Below the pieces are notes generated by a model. It had not been told where the DNA came from. It made no database searches and was given only the letters and a program-made list of their open reading frames with translations. 64,000 nucleotides of DNA, taken from contig NZ_KB904327.1 in the NCBI RefSeq assembly GCF_000379965.1, positions 1 to 64,000 of the forward strand, read 5' to 3'. The position numbers were made by a program, and so were the translations under genes. Below are positions 38,061 to 47,241 of the stretch, piece by piece (the first letter of the stretch is position 1; every line of letters begins with the position of its first letter). Source of the stretch: Hoylesella nanceiensis DSM 19126 = JCM 15639. GTDB lineage: Bacteria; Bacteroidota; Bacteroidia; Bacteroidales; Bacteroidaceae.

Positions 38061-38306
38061 GTGATGTTGAATTTAAAAATAGTTTCTCCTAGTGGAGTAT
38101 TATTCGATAACTCTGTAGAGAGTGTCATGGTTCCAGGAACACTTGGACCCTTTGAAATATTGAATAACCATGCTCCAATCATCTCATCTTTAGAGCCAGG
38201 GGAAGTCTCTTTTAAGACAGGAGACGGTAAACTAGAAACAAAAAGAATAGCAGGAGGCTTTGTTGAAGTACAAAAAAACGAAGTACGTCTCTGCGTAGAG
38301 TTGTAA
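38061..38306 (+). CDS. atpC: F1 ATP synthase subunit epsilon, short form
   Basis: An 81-residue protein matching only the N-terminal beta-sandwich of epsilon (LKIVSPSGVLFDNSVESVMVPGTLGPFEILNNHAPII). The C-terminal two-helix domain (about 50 residues in E. coli) that blocks the rotor is missing. Short epsilon subunits are known in Bacteroidetes. Autoinhibition by the C-terminal helices is therefore not expected. It lies 10 bases after atpD. Confidence 0.95.
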   Translation: MMLNLKIVSPSGVLFDNSVESVMVPGTLGPFEILNNHAPIISSLEPGEVSFKTGDGKLETKRIAGGFVEVQKNEVRLCVEL

Positions 38307-38316
38307 TAGATGATAT

Positions 38317-38727
38317 ATGTCTGATTGGAATTTAAATAAAGTATCTTCTCGATTTAGAAAGATCTCAATAGGAATAATTGCAGGATTGTCGCTTTTATTG
38401 TTATTGTTGTCTAATGTATTTTCGGAGTTTAACTTTATACATGGCATTCTTGTTGGGGCAGTTTATTCAATCATTTTTAGTACAGCTTATTTAGAGTCTT
38501 GGCGAGTAGTTACCGTAAAGGCACCTTCAGCAACTACAAAGTTCTATTTGGTGTTTATGGCCTTACGATTTATTTTAGGAGCATTAGTGATATTAAGCTA
38601 TTGTTTACTGAATAATAAAAGAGAAGCTATTATTGGCTTTGTGACCGTTTTCTCAGTATATTATCTTGTGATGATGATCTTTGAAACGAGCTATTTCGTA
38701 ATAATCGAACAAAAGAAAATAAGATGA
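38317..38727 (+). CDS. Four-helix membrane protein in AtpI position
   Basis: A 136-residue protein with four hydrophobic helices (about 17-38, 40-60, 75-97, 105-127) and basic ends. It stands directly before atpB, where other F-type operons carry the AtpI or UncI membrane protein involved in assembly of the c-ring. Sequence similarity to AtpI is not obvious to me. The role is inferred from position and topology. It overlaps atpB by 4 bases. Confidence 0.75.
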   Translation: MSDWNLNKVSSRFRKISIGIIAGLSLLLLLLSNVFSEFNFIHGILVGAVYSIIFSTAYLESWRVVTVKAPSATTKFYLVFMALRFILGALVILSYCLLNNKREAIIGFVTVFSVYYLVMMIFETSYFVIIEQKKIR

Positions 38728-39824
38728 ATAAATATATAACACATCTAAGACTCTTGTGTCTAAGTTTATTTTTGCTGTTGAGCATTAGTCCTATTTCGGC
38801 TAGTTCTCATTCAAAAGACGGCAAGTTAGATATACAAGAGATCTTATTTGGACATATTAACGATTCATATGAATGGCATATAACCGATATTGGTGGTCAT
38901 CCTGTGGTGTTGCCTCTTCCCATTATAGTGAAGAGTTCAACAGGTTTTCATGTATTTCTTAGCAATCAATTTTCAGAGGAGCATGATTCTAAAGGCAATC
39001 GTCAAGGCCCTTACGGATTATATATCTCAGGAAGCGAATCAAATAAAGATAAGATTTGTGAGCAAGTTGATGGAAAAGAAGTACGTCCGCTAGATATCTC
39101 ACTTACAAAGAGTGCCGTTGTGCTTTTCATAAATGCCATAGTAATGTTATTATGCATTTTAATTCCAGCACAATGGTGCAAGAAACACAAACCATCAGAC
39201 CCTGCACCAAAAGGATTTGTGGGTTTGATGCACATGTTTATTATGTCGGTATATGACGATGTGATAAAAGCAACGCTAGGAGAGAAGGCAGATAAGTATG
39301 CACCTTACCTCTTAACTTGTTTCTTCTTCATCTTTATATCGAATTTAATGGGTATCATTCCTTTCCCACCAGGAGGCGGAAACGTTACAGGCAACATCAC
39401 CATTACCTTCTTTTTAGCTCTTTGTACCTTTATTGTTACCAATGTAACAGGTACAAAAGAATATTGGAAAGAAATATTTTGGCCTGATGTTCCAACATGG
39501 TTAAAGGTACCCGTGCCCTTAATGCCATTCATAGAATTCTTCAGTATCTTAACAAAACCATTGGCATTGATGATCCGTTTGTTTGCCAACATGCTTGCAG
39601 GACACGCCATTGCGCTATCGTTAACATGCACCATATTTATTATGTTTGCTATTAATTCAGCAGCAGGTTCGTTAATGACAGTAGCAAGTGTGGCAATGAG
39701 TGTATTTATGATGCTCCTCGAGTTACTTGTATGTTACATTCAAGCGCTTGTGTTCACAATGTTAAGTGCTGTATTTATTTCGTTATCAAACATTCAACAT
39801 GCAGAGCATGAAGAATCAAAATAG
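38724..39824 (+). CDS. atpB: F0 ATP synthase subunit a
   Basis: A 366-residue membrane subunit, about 100 residues longer than the E. coli protein because of an N-terminal extension (1-135) that begins with a signal-like segment (LRLLCLSLFLLLSISPISAS) and a soluble domain. The core carries FIFISNLMGIIPFP and the essential helix KPLALMIRLFANMLAGHAIAL with the conserved Arg that faces the c-ring Glu. It forms the proton half-channels. It is followed by atpE 36 bases later. Confidence 0.96.
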   Translation: MNKYITHLRLLCLSLFLLLSISPISASSHSKDGKLDIQEILFGHINDSYEWHITDIGGHPVVLPLPIIVKSSTGFHVFLSNQFSEEHDSKGNRQGPYGLYISGSESNKDKICEQVDGKEVRPLDISLTKSAVVLFINAIVMLLCILIPAQWCKKHKPSDPAPKGFVGLMHMFIMSVYDDVIKATLGEKADKYAPYLLTCFFFIFISNLMGIIPFPPGGGNVTGNITITFFLALCTFIVTNVTGTKEYWKEIFWPDVPTWLKVPVPLMPFIEFFSILTKPLALMIRLFANMLAGHAIALSLTCTIFIMFAINSAAGSLMTVASVAMSVFMMLLELLVCYIQALVFTMLSAVFISLSNIQHAEHEESK

Positions 39825-39860
39825 AATTTATAAATAGTAATAATTAAAAAAATAAAGATT

Positions 39861-40103
39861 ATGTTATCATTATTATTGGCAGCAGATGCTGTTGCAAAAT
39901 TGGGTGCCGCTATTGGCGGAAGTATAGCTGCAATCGGTGCAGGTATTGGTATTGGTAAGATTGGTGGCAATGCAATGGACGCAATGGCACGTCAACCTGA
40001 AAAGATAGGCGAGCTTCGTTCTGCAATGATTATTGCGGCAGCGCTAGTAGAAGGTGTAGCTTTCTTCGCCGTAATTATCGCCTTGCTTGCATTATTCGTA
40101 TAA
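39861..40103 (+). CDS. atpE: F0 ATP synthase subunit c
   Basis: An 80-residue two-helix hairpin. Gly-rich helix 1 (AAIGGSIAAIGAGIGIGKIGGNAMDAM), the polar loop ARQPEK, and helix 2 with the ion-binding Glu64 in ALVEGVAFFAVI. The residue after Glu64 is Gly, not Ser or Thr as in known Na+-binding c-subunits, so H+ is the likely coupling ion. Confidence 0.97.
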   Translation: MLSLLLAADAVAKLGAAIGGSIAAIGAGIGIGKIGGNAMDAMARQPEKIGELRSAMIIAAALVEGVAFFAVIIALLALFV

Positions 40104-40140
40104 TCATTGTGCTGTAAAGCAGAAACTTAAAAAATAAAGT

Positions 40141-40638
40141 ATGTCATTAATAACTCCGGATTTTGGTTTGTTCTTTTGGATGACCGTTGTTTTTATCATT
40201 GTCTTCACAATCCTTAAAAAGAAAGGATTCCCTGTAATTACGGCAATGGTAAACGAGCGTAAGGCATTCATAGACGCAAGCTTACAAAAAGCCCACGAGG
40301 CAAATGAGAAGCTTGCCAACATCAAGAAAGAAGGTGAATCCATCCTCCAGGAGGCAAGAGAGAAGCAGGCTCGTATTCTAAGAGAAGCTGCAGAAACTCG
40401 TGATAAGATTGTTGAAGAAGCACAATTAAAGGCAAGAGAAGAGGCTCATCGCATCATTGAGGAGGCTCGCTTGCAGATTGCTAACGAGAAACAGAACGCC
40501 ATTAAGGACGTAAAAGGACAAGTGGCATCTATTTCTGTTCAGATTGCAGAGAAGATTCTTCACAATAAATTATCTGACTCTGATTGTCAGATGGATTTAA
40601 TTGATTCTATACTGAAAGATGTTTCTGTTCAAAAATAA
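40141..40638 (+). CDS. atpF: F0 ATP synthase subunit b
   Basis: A 165-residue stator subunit: one N-terminal membrane helix (about 8-25, FGLFFWMTVVFIIVFTILKKKGFP) and a long charged helix (about 50-130, EANEKLANIKKEGESILQEAREKQAR...). The length matches the family (156 in E. coli). It connects the membrane part with delta and alpha. Confidence 0.96.
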   Translation: MSLITPDFGLFFWMTVVFIIVFTILKKKGFPVITAMVNERKAFIDASLQKAHEANEKLANIKKEGESILQEAREKQARILREAAETRDKIVEEAQLKAREEAHRIIEEARLQIANEKQNAIKDVKGQVASISVQIAEKILHNKLSDSDCQMDLIDSILKDVSVQK

Positions 40639-40656
40639 TTATATTAAATAGGTAAT

Positions 40657-41193
40657 ATGGATATAGGACTTATTTCTGTGCGTTATGCTTTGGCGCTTTT
40701 AAAAGGTGCTCAAGAGGCAAATAACGAAACAGAAGTATACAATTGTATGCAATCTTTGTTTAATGCTTTTCTCGAGGTGAAGCCTTTAAGAGAAGCAATG
40801 AATAATCCTACGCTTTCGAAAGGGCAGAAGAATCAATTGCTCTTAACGGTATTTCAAAATGAAGTTCCAACCATTCTAAAGCGTTTCATAACTCTTGTAC
40901 TCAATGAATCACGAGAAGATCTTCTCCAATTCATGGCCGCTTCTTATATCACATTATATCGTAAGGACAAGAACATCATAAGTGGTAAACTCATAACTGC
41001 TACCGAAGTAACTCCCGAAATGGAGCAAAAGATGGCAGATATGATTAAGAAGAAGACAAACGGAACAGTTGAATTCGAAACAAAGGTTGATCCAGAGATT
41101 ATTGGCGGATTCATATTAGAATACGACACCTATCGAATGGACGCCAGTGTAAAGAGCGAACTCAACAAACTTTTAGTTTCATTGAAAGGCTAG
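40657..41193 (+). CDS. atpH: F1 ATP synthase subunit delta
   Basis: A 178-residue stator subunit (OSCP type). The N-terminal helical domain begins ISVRYALALLKGAQE, and the C-terminal part carries ISGKLITATEVTPEMEQKMADMIKKKTNGTVEFETKVDPEIIGGFILEYDTYRMDASVKSEL, the usual delta signature. It lies 18 bases after atpF. Confidence 0.95.
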   Translation: MDIGLISVRYALALLKGAQEANNETEVYNCMQSLFNAFLEVKPLREAMNNPTLSKGQKNQLLLTVFQNEVPTILKRFITLVLNESREDLLQFMAASYITLYRKDKNIISGKLITATEVTPEMEQKMADMIKKKTNGTVEFETKVDPEIIGGFILEYDTYRMDASVKSELNKLLVSLKG

Positions 41194-41239
41194 AGGTTTA
41201 CTTTTTGTCTATTCCTAGTAAATAAATAAAAAAGAAAAG

Positions 41240-42826
41240 ATGTCAGATAAAATAAAGCCAAGTGAAGTTTCTGAAGTTCTTCTTCAGCAATTGAAAGACT
41301 TTGAAGACTCTGCAAAGTTCGATGAAGTGGGTACAGTGCTCACTGTTGGAGACGGAGTTGCACGTGTTTATGGCTTAAGAAATGCCGAAGCGAGCGAACT
41401 TCTTGAATTCGAAGACGGAACAATGGGTATTGTGATGAACCTCGAAGAAGACAACGTTGGATGTATTCTTTTAGGTTCTACCGAAGGTATCAAAGAAGGA
41501 CAAACGGTAAAACGTACTCATCGCATTGCATCTATTCGAGTAAACGACAATATGCTTGGAAGAGTTATTAATCCACTTGGAGAAGCAATTGACGGCAAGG
41601 GAGATATCGATTTAACCGAATCTTTCGAAATGCCACTCGATAGAAAGGCGCCAGGAGTTATCTATCGTCAGCCTGTTAAAGAACCTCTTCAAACAGGAAT
41701 CAAGTCTGTCGATTCAATGATTCCAATCGGTAGAGGACAACGTGAGCTAATTATTGGTGACCGTCAGACAGGTAAAACAGCCATAGCTGTCGACACTATT
41801 CTCAATCAAAAGAGTTTCTACGAACAGGGAAAGCCCGTTTATTGTATCTATGTAGCAATTGGACAAAAGGCTTCAACCGTTGCAACTCTTGTGCAAAACC
41901 TTAAAGAGCGTGGTGCAATGCCCTACACAATAGTTGTGGCTGCTACTGCTGCAGATTCTGCTGCGATGCAATATTACGCTCCATTTGCTGGTGCTGCAAT
42001 TGGCGAATACTTTAGAGATAGAGGCCATTCTGCACTTGTTGTGTACGATGATTTATCTAAACAAGCTGTTGCTTATCGTGAGGTGAGTTTGATTCTTCGT
42101 CGTCCTTCAGGTCGTGAAGCTTATCCAGGAGACGTATTCTACCTACATTCTCGTTTGTTAGAGCGTGCTGCACGCATCAACGACCAACAAGAAGTGGCAG
42201 AGCAAATGAACGACCTTCCAGAGTGTATGAAGGGACATGTTAAAGGAGGTGGATCGCTAACCGCTCTTCCTGTTATTGAAACACAGGCAGGAGACGTTTC
42301 AGCTTACATTCCAACTAACGTGATTTCAATTACCGATGGACAGATATATCTTGAGAGCGACTTGTTCAATCAAGGTTTCCGACCAGCTATTAACGTAGGT
42401 ATTTCTGTATCTCGTGTAGGTGGATCTGCGCAAATCAAGAGTATGAAGAAAGTGGCAGGAACACTTAAAATCGATATGGCTCAATATCGTGAGTTAGAGG
42501 CTTTCTCTAAATTCTCTAGTGATATGGACGCTGTAACCGCAATGACTCTAGACAGAGGACGTAAAAACAATCAGCTACTTATACAGCCACAATACAGCCC
42601 TATGCCTGTAGGCGAGCAGATTGCCATATTATATTGTGGTGTAAAAGGATTGATGAAAGATATTCCTGTAGAGCAAATCAGAGAGAGTCAAGACCTCTTC
42701 CTCGAAACCATGCGCAACAATCATCAAGCGGTGTTAGCATCTCTTGGTGCAGGAGAGTTGACAGACGAAGCTATAAAGGCTATCGAAGAGGTAATGGCTA
42801 GCATCTCTCAACAATATAAAAACTAA
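41240..42826 (+). CDS. atpA: F1 ATP synthase subunit alpha
   Basis: A 528-residue regulatory subunit. Walker [10 protein letters not shown] near residue 173, then [20 protein letters not shown], and the signature [17 protein letters not shown] near 390-406. The length matches the family (513 in E. coli). It begins 46 bases after atpH. Confidence 0.98.
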   Translation: MSDKIKPSEVSEVLLQQLKDFEDSAKFDEVGTVLTVGDGVARVYGLRNAEASELLEFEDGTMGIVMNLEEDNVGCILLGSTEGIKEGQTVKRTHRIASIRVNDNMLGRVINPLGEAIDGKGDIDLTESFEMPLDRKAPGVIYRQPVKEPLQTGIKSVDSMIPIGRGQRELIIGDRQTGKTAIAVDTILNQKSFYEQGKPVYCIYVAIGQKASTVATLVQNLKERGAMPYTIVVAATAADSAAMQYYAPFAGAAIGEYFRDRGHSALVVYDDLSKQAVAYREVSLILRRPSGREAYPGDVFYLHSRLLERAARINDQQEVAEQMNDLPECMKGHVKGGGSLTALPVIETQAGDVSAYIPTNVISITDGQIYLESDLFNQGFRPAINVGISVSRVGGSAQIKSMKKVAGTLKIDMAQYRELEAFSKFSSDMDAVTAMTLDRGRKNNQLLIQPQYSPMPVGEQIAILYCGVKGLMKDIPVEQIRESQDLFLETMRNNHQAVLASLGAGELTDEAIKAIEEVMASISQQYKN

Positions 42827-42829
42827 GCT

Positions 42830-43801
42830 ATGGCGTCACTGAAAGAAATTAAGAATAGAATAGCAAGCGTCAATAACACCCGTAAGATTACGAGTGCTAT
42901 GAAAATGGTTGCATCTTCTAAGTTGCATCATGCTCAGCAAATGATAGAGAACATGTTGCCCTACGACAATATGTTAGAGCACATTCTAAAATCGTTTTTA
43001 GTTTCTTCTCCCGACGTGTCGAGCCCTTTCTGCCAAGAAAGAACAGCAATTAAAAGAGTAGCTTTAGTAGTATTCTCGTCTAACAGTCCTTTGTGTGGGG
43101 GCTTCAATATGAATGTCCTTAAGAAGATGCAAGCCGTTGTAGACAGCTATTCGCATCTTTCTAAAGAAAATATTGTAGTTTATCCCATAGGAAGAAAAGC
43201 ATACGATAAAGCTCAAAAGCTAAATGTTACATGTGCGGGAGATTTCTCTCAGCTCATAGATAATGGTAGTGCACAAGATTGCCAACGCCTTTCTCAAAGC
43301 ATTGCAGCGAAGTTTATTGATGGAGAGTTCGATAAAGTAGAACTCGTTTATCATCATTTCGAGAGTGTAGGTTCACAGGTTTTAACTCAAAGAACGTTCC
43401 TTCCTATCGATTTAGCCACAGAGGTGAATAGAGAAGAAGAGCGAGATTTAAAATCAGTTCTTGCAACAGCCGAGAGTCAAGAATATCTAAAGCAGCATAG
43501 GGTAGAGCGCAGCTCAGGTTCAAAAAAAGAAAAGGTGCTTTATCATGACAATTTTATTGTTGAGCCAAGTGTGTCTACAGTGTTAGAAACGCTTATCCCT
43601 AAACAGCTTAATTTGATGTTCTATACTGCTTTGCTCGATAGTGTTGCCAGCGAACATGCTGCCCGAATGGTGGCAATGCAAACAGCAACCGACAATGCAG
43701 ATGAGTTGTTAAGAGGATTAAGTTTGCAGTATAACAAAAGCAGACAACAAGCTATTACAAATGAATTGCTTGATATTGTTGGAGGATCAATTAATAATTA
43801 A
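42830..43801 (+). CDS. atpG: F1 ATP synthase subunit gamma
   Basis: A 323-residue rotor shaft. The N-terminal helix has LKEIKNRIASVNNTRKITSAMKMVASSKL, and the C-terminal helix ASEHAARMVAMQTATDNADELLRGLSLQYNKSRQQAITNELLDIVGGS. It has an insertion of about 30 residues near 198-240 (LATEVNREEERDLKSVLATAESQEYLKQHRVERSSG) compared with E. coli (287). It starts 3 bases after atpA and ends the operon. Confidence 0.97.
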   Translation: MASLKEIKNRIASVNNTRKITSAMKMVASSKLHHAQQMIENMLPYDNMLEHILKSFLVSSPDVSSPFCQERTAIKRVALVVFSSNSPLCGGFNMNVLKKMQAVVDSYSHLSKENIVVYPIGRKAYDKAQKLNVTCAGDFSQLIDNGSAQDCQRLSQSIAAKFIDGEFDKVELVYHHFESVGSQVLTQRTFLPIDLATEVNREEERDLKSVLATAESQEYLKQHRVERSSGSKKEKVLYHDNFIVEPSVSTVLETLIPKQLNLMFYTALLDSVASEHAARMVAMQTATDNADELLRGLSLQYNKSRQQAITNELLDIVGGSINN

Positions 43802-43820
43802 TAGATTAGCTCATCATCAT

Positions 43821-43866
43821 AAAAGCGATAAACAACACCGATTGTTTATCGCTTTTGTTATTTATA
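43821..43866 (+). terminator. ATP synthase operon terminator
   Basis: AAAAGCGATAAACAA and TTGTTTATCGCTTTT form a perfect 15-bp stem with a 6-base loop, followed by GTTATTTATAT. Confidence 0.9.
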
Positions 43867-44003
43867 TCCCTTATAAGCCTTTGTTTTTGTTATAACATGC
43901 ATATACTTAGCTTTGTCGAATAAGGTTACTACACGGCAAACTATACACGTCTTTCTTGCAACGACTTTCTTTTCAATCTACTTTTGCACTCGGACTATCA
44001 AAC

Positions 44004-44126
44004 GAGGGGGAGGAGTTGAGGGGCGAAGAGTGTGTTATTTGTTGATGGTGTGAAATGAGTGGTGTGAGAGAATATGTGTTGAGGAGATAGAAATAAAGTG
44101 ATTGTTGGTTGTAGGTTATTGGTATT
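44004..44126 (-). promoter_or_regulatory. C-rich, G-poor tract on the minus strand
   Basis: The 123 bases on the plus strand contain one C only (44024) and many G. The minus-strand transcript that would run out of the 44436 gene past its terminator is therefore C-rich and almost without G in this tract, which resembles Rho-utilisation sites. The rest of 43867-44266 holds no recognised feature. Confidence 0.35.
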
Positions 44127-44266
44127 CTCTTTGTGATAGTTGTTCTTTTCGTTTATTGGTGATGTTCTTTTATTTAAAGATACAATACTTATATTCTTGA
44201 AGATCGTTGCTCTTATCGCAATTAAATGGTGTTATCTTCTTTTTAGGCATAAGTTTTTCATTTCGT

Positions 44267-44354
44267 AATAGCATTGTTGTTGCAAAATAAAAACAATGCT
44301 ATTATGAGGTAAAAGCAATGTATTTGCGTTGTTATTACATTGATGTTTAAACAA
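44267..44354. repeat. 22-bp phased palindrome array C (four units)
   Basis: Units begin at 44267, 44289, 44311 and 44333. Unit 1 AATAGCATTGTTGTTG and unit 3 AAAAGCAATG keep the core. Unit 4 (TATTACATTGATGTTT) is the most diverged but keeps TT at unit positions 14-15. The array ends 3 bases before the next terminator stem. Confidence 0.85.
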
Positions 44355-44356
44355 AG

Positions 44357-44396
44357 AAAAGGCACAAAGCTGGTTAATTAGCTTTGTGCCTTTTTA
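44357..44396. terminator. Terminator of the 44436 gene
   Basis: AAAAGGCACAAAGC and GCTTTGTGCCTTTTT form a perfect 14-bp stem with A and T runs on both sides, so it works for the minus-strand gene and would also stop plus-strand readthrough. Confidence 0.9.
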
Positions 44397-44435
44397 TATT
44401 TATCACCTTTTCAGGTTATAAAAGATTTGTCTCTC

Positions 44436-46871
44436 TTAGTCTTTTGCTGGAGTGGTTCTCCACAAACGAACTGGAGCTTTTTCTATCAAGTTTTGTTGAT
44501 AGCCTGAAGCATTTGAAGATAAATGCTGGTTGGTTGGAACACCTGGATATAGATAGAAATAGAATCCACTCATACCATTGATATAATCAATTGGTCTAAA
44601 TGTTACACTTTGGTAAGGTGCTCTATGAGAATTATCTTCAGTGTAGCCATAAGGGAAGGTTAATGCGTTTGAAGCCGCATAGCGACCACCTGATAATACA
44701 GGGTCGGTTGTCCAATATTGGGCACTAACTCCCTTACTATTGTTGTTAATAAACCATGCTTTAATCTTGCCTGTGAATACAGCATCGGTAGATTGAACAT
44801 CATTGAATGTGTAGTAACCACTTAGTGGGAAGGTTCTAGAGATATCGGCTGGATATTCGTTTGCAGAATTTGGATTCAAATTCCAGAACTCTTCATATGC
44901 GATATCGTCCATATCAAGAACGAAACGAGGACCTAAGTAACGTTGTGTAAGAACTGCTCTACCTGTTGTAGCATTTGCATAGTCTTGGTCTTCCCAACGT
45001 ATAACATATTGATATTTATTGTCACTTACCCAATTAGTATTGTCACTTGCGCTTCTAGCCATTCCAGATGGCATGTCAACAGCTGGTTGTTTTGTTCTTC
45101 CATAATAAACTTTTCCTTCAGTATCGTCTGTTATATAGTTTGGCTTTTTAGACATACCTATCATATAAGCAATGTGACCTTGTTTAGTTGCAGGTAAGTT
45201 TTGACCAGAGCTATAGGTATGGAACACACGTACAGGTTGTGAACCTGCGTTAGGCATTTGTGCATAAGATACGCAACCGATAGAATAGGTAAACTTCAAA
45301 GGTTTTGTGATATCATAATAGTCACCTGTTCTTAAACCAGAGAATGCATGTCCTTGTGCAAAGATGGTACGCCAATGTAAGTTACTTGCAAGTTGGTAAC
45401 CACTTGGAATTGCACCAGAGCTAAGCTGACTAAATGCATAGCGATTTGTTGCTGTAGTAGTTTGATTTGAAGTGCTTTCTACTTCTGCTTCTGTACCAAA
45501 GTTGTCGTGTTTAGCGATGTAGCTTAGAGGAGCATACTCGAATACTACCTTACCATTTGCTACATAGTTCGCACCTGAAAGGTAGCTCTTAAGTGTTCCG
45601 TAAGCAGGAATCATATTGATTGAAGTTGGAACTGGCTCGTTATTTGCACGTGTAGATGTTGCTCCATCTAAAGGTTTAGCAAATAATAAGAACTGAGTCT
45701 TTTGAACATGTTCTACTGTTGGAGTACCACTTCCTTCTGCAGTGTTAGGATATGTCTTAACAGCTTGTGTTTGTGGAGCCATCCATACATAGATGTAGCT
45801 AGGTGCTTTTTGACCATTAAGAACTTTGTCCCAAGCACGATTTAAGAAGATGTGATCGTAATATGTAAGAGCAGTGTTGTCTACTTTCTTAGTAGCATCG
45901 CTTTCTTGTTCATAGTCTTTATTGAATTTTCCAAATACTTTGATCTCACCTGTCATGGCAGCATCACTTGATGGACGTTGATAGAACTTGAACATTTGGA
46001 ATGCCTTTTGGAAAGATTCTGAAGATGCACTTGCAACGTCGCTATCTTGTGTGTCCTTAAGAGTGCTAGCAAGGAAATCATGATATTTCTTATCGAAAAC
46101 CTTAAGGTCAAATTGTCCACGAAGAATGTTACTTGTGATGATACGAACACCATTGTATTGGAAATCGAAACCTGTATTGTTTTCAACTCTTAGACGAACG
46201 ATAGTACCGAATTGCTTAAATAGAACCGCTTTGTCTGCCTTAAAAGATTTCTTAGCAGCATTTGCTTCAAGCTTTCTCCAACCAAATAAATAAGGAATAT
46301 CAGCTCCCCATGTTACTTCTTTGCCAGCTTGTGAGATAGTTGTGTGACCTTCTGAATAACCATTGAACTTCACCTGTGGTTCTGCTATCTTAAGAAGTTG
46401 CTCTCCACCAAGGATACCACAAACATACCAGGTACCCTTTGTAAGATCTGTTCCTGCTTCCATTTCGAATGTGCTAGTAGGAGCTAAACGAAGGTTTCCG
46501 CCCTTTTTATAGGTCCACTTTGTTACAACTCTTGTAACAGGTTGGTCTTTATCTGTACTCTTGAAGATACAAACAACAGGAACTTCTGTTCCATCTGCAA
46601 TTTCTTTTCCATCAATACCTCTTTGGTCAAAGATGCCTAAAGGAATGGGGTAGCCATGACTTTTTGTTGGGTCTGCATTTTCATTACCCTTGTAACCGAT
46701 TGCACGAGTTCCCTCTGGTGAATTTGGAGTTTCCAAATTAGCAGCCAAATCCATAGATACAGTTATGCCTGGTTCAGTACTTTGTGTACTTGTTGTAGGC
46801 ATGTTTTCGTCTGCACATCCAGTAAATAAAAGCACACTGAATGCGATGCACGATAATAAATACTTTTTCAT
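44436..46871 (-). CDS. Large surface lipoprotein, fimbrillin-like
   Basis: An 811-residue lipoprotein. The signal ends in VLLFTGCADEN, with the lipid Cys at residue 19. The next 60 residues are low-complexity (TTSTQSTEPGITVSMDLA, then EGTRAIG), with an acidic ADEN start that fits surface export of Bacteroidetes lipoproteins. A beta-rich region follows with KAVLFKQFGTIVRLRVENNTGFDFQYNGVRIITSN, resembling the strands of fimbrillin-like proteins. The C-terminal half is rich in Tyr, Asn and Gly, without enzyme motifs. It could be a fimbrial component, adhesin or glycan-binding protein. It is preceded by a small peptide gene at 46942. Confidence 0.7.
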   Translation of the reverse strand: MKKYLLSCIAFSVLLFTGCADENMPTTSTQSTEPGITVSMDLAANLETPNSPEGTRAIGYKGNENADPTKSHGYPIPLGIFDQRGIDGKEIADGTEVPVVCIFKSTDKDQPVTRVVTKWTYKKGGNLRLAPTSTFEMEAGTDLTKGTWYVCGILGGEQLLKIAEPQVKFNGYSEGHTTISQAGKEVTWGADIPYLFGWRKLEANAAKKSFKADKAVLFKQFGTIVRLRVENNTGFDFQYNGVRIITSNILRGQFDLKVFDKKYHDFLASTLKDTQDSDVASASSESFQKAFQMFKFYQRPSSDAAMTGEIKVFGKFNKDYEQESDATKKVDNTALTYYDHIFLNRAWDKVLNGQKAPSYIYVWMAPQTQAVKTYPNTAEGSGTPTVEHVQKTQFLLFAKPLDGATSTRANNEPVPTSINMIPAYGTLKSYLSGANYVANGKVVFEYAPLSYIAKHDNFGTEAEVESTSNQTTTATNRYAFSQLSSGAIPSGYQLASNLHWRTIFAQGHAFSGLRTGDYYDITKPLKFTYSIGCVSYAQMPNAGSQPVRVFHTYSSGQNLPATKQGHIAYMIGMSKKPNYITDDTEGKVYYGRTKQPAVDMPSGMARSASDNTNWVSDNKYQYVIRWEDQDYANATTGRAVLTQRYLGPRFVLDMDDIAYEEFWNLNPNSANEYPADISRTFPLSGYYTFNDVQSTDAVFTGKIKAWFINNNSKGVSAQYWTTDPVLSGGRYAASNALTFPYGYTEDNSHRAPYQSVTFRPIDYINGMSGFYFYLYPGVPTNQHLSSNASGYQQNLIEKAPVRLWRTTPAKD

Positions 46872-46941
46872 TGAACGTTTTAATTTTACGCTTTTGTTAA
46901 ACTTAAATTTCTTGATTACTTGGATTAATGGTTCTAGAAGA

Positions 46942-47091
46942 TTAGTCTTCTATGTCACCCATGTCGTCACCACCTGTTAAAGAGCCATTAATACCACTGT
47001 GAGTATGGAAACCATCGTCCATGAGATTTTCGATATTAGCCAGAACTACTATTGATTGAGGGCTAACATAACTTTTCTTTTCCATTTTCAT
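46942..47091 (-). CDS. Small KxYxxP peptide with acidic tail, unknown function
   Basis: A 49-residue peptide read on the minus strand from ATG 47091 (a second Met lies two codons on) to TAA at 46942. It begins with MKMEKKSYVSPQSIVVLANI and ends GGDDMGDIED. It shares the KxY[IV][AS]P start and the acidic end with the peptide at 1008. It has no signal peptide or membrane helix. It lies 70 bases before a surface lipoprotein gene and has a -7 element upstream. Its function is unknown. It is too short for usual gene-finding cut-offs. Confidence 0.6.
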   Translation of the reverse strand: MKMEKKSYVSPQSIVVLANIENLMDDGFHTHSGINGSLTGGDDMGDIED

Positions 47092-47233
47092 GTTAAATAA
47101 ATATTCGGCACGATTGCCTGTTATACTAAAAACAATTATTCTAAAAAATTAAAAATACGTTGTTAAACTTCTACTTTTATCATTTAAAATATCTCCGTTA
47201 TTATCTTGGAGACATAATTCCTGAAATCGTTTG

Positions 47234-47241
47234 CAAAGTTA
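47234..47241 (-). promoter_or_regulatory. -7 element for the peptide-lipoprotein operon
   Basis: TAACTTTG on the minus strand, giving a leader of about 135 bases before the 46942 peptide. No -33 element is clear. The region 47100-47233 has no recognised feature. Confidence 0.5.
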
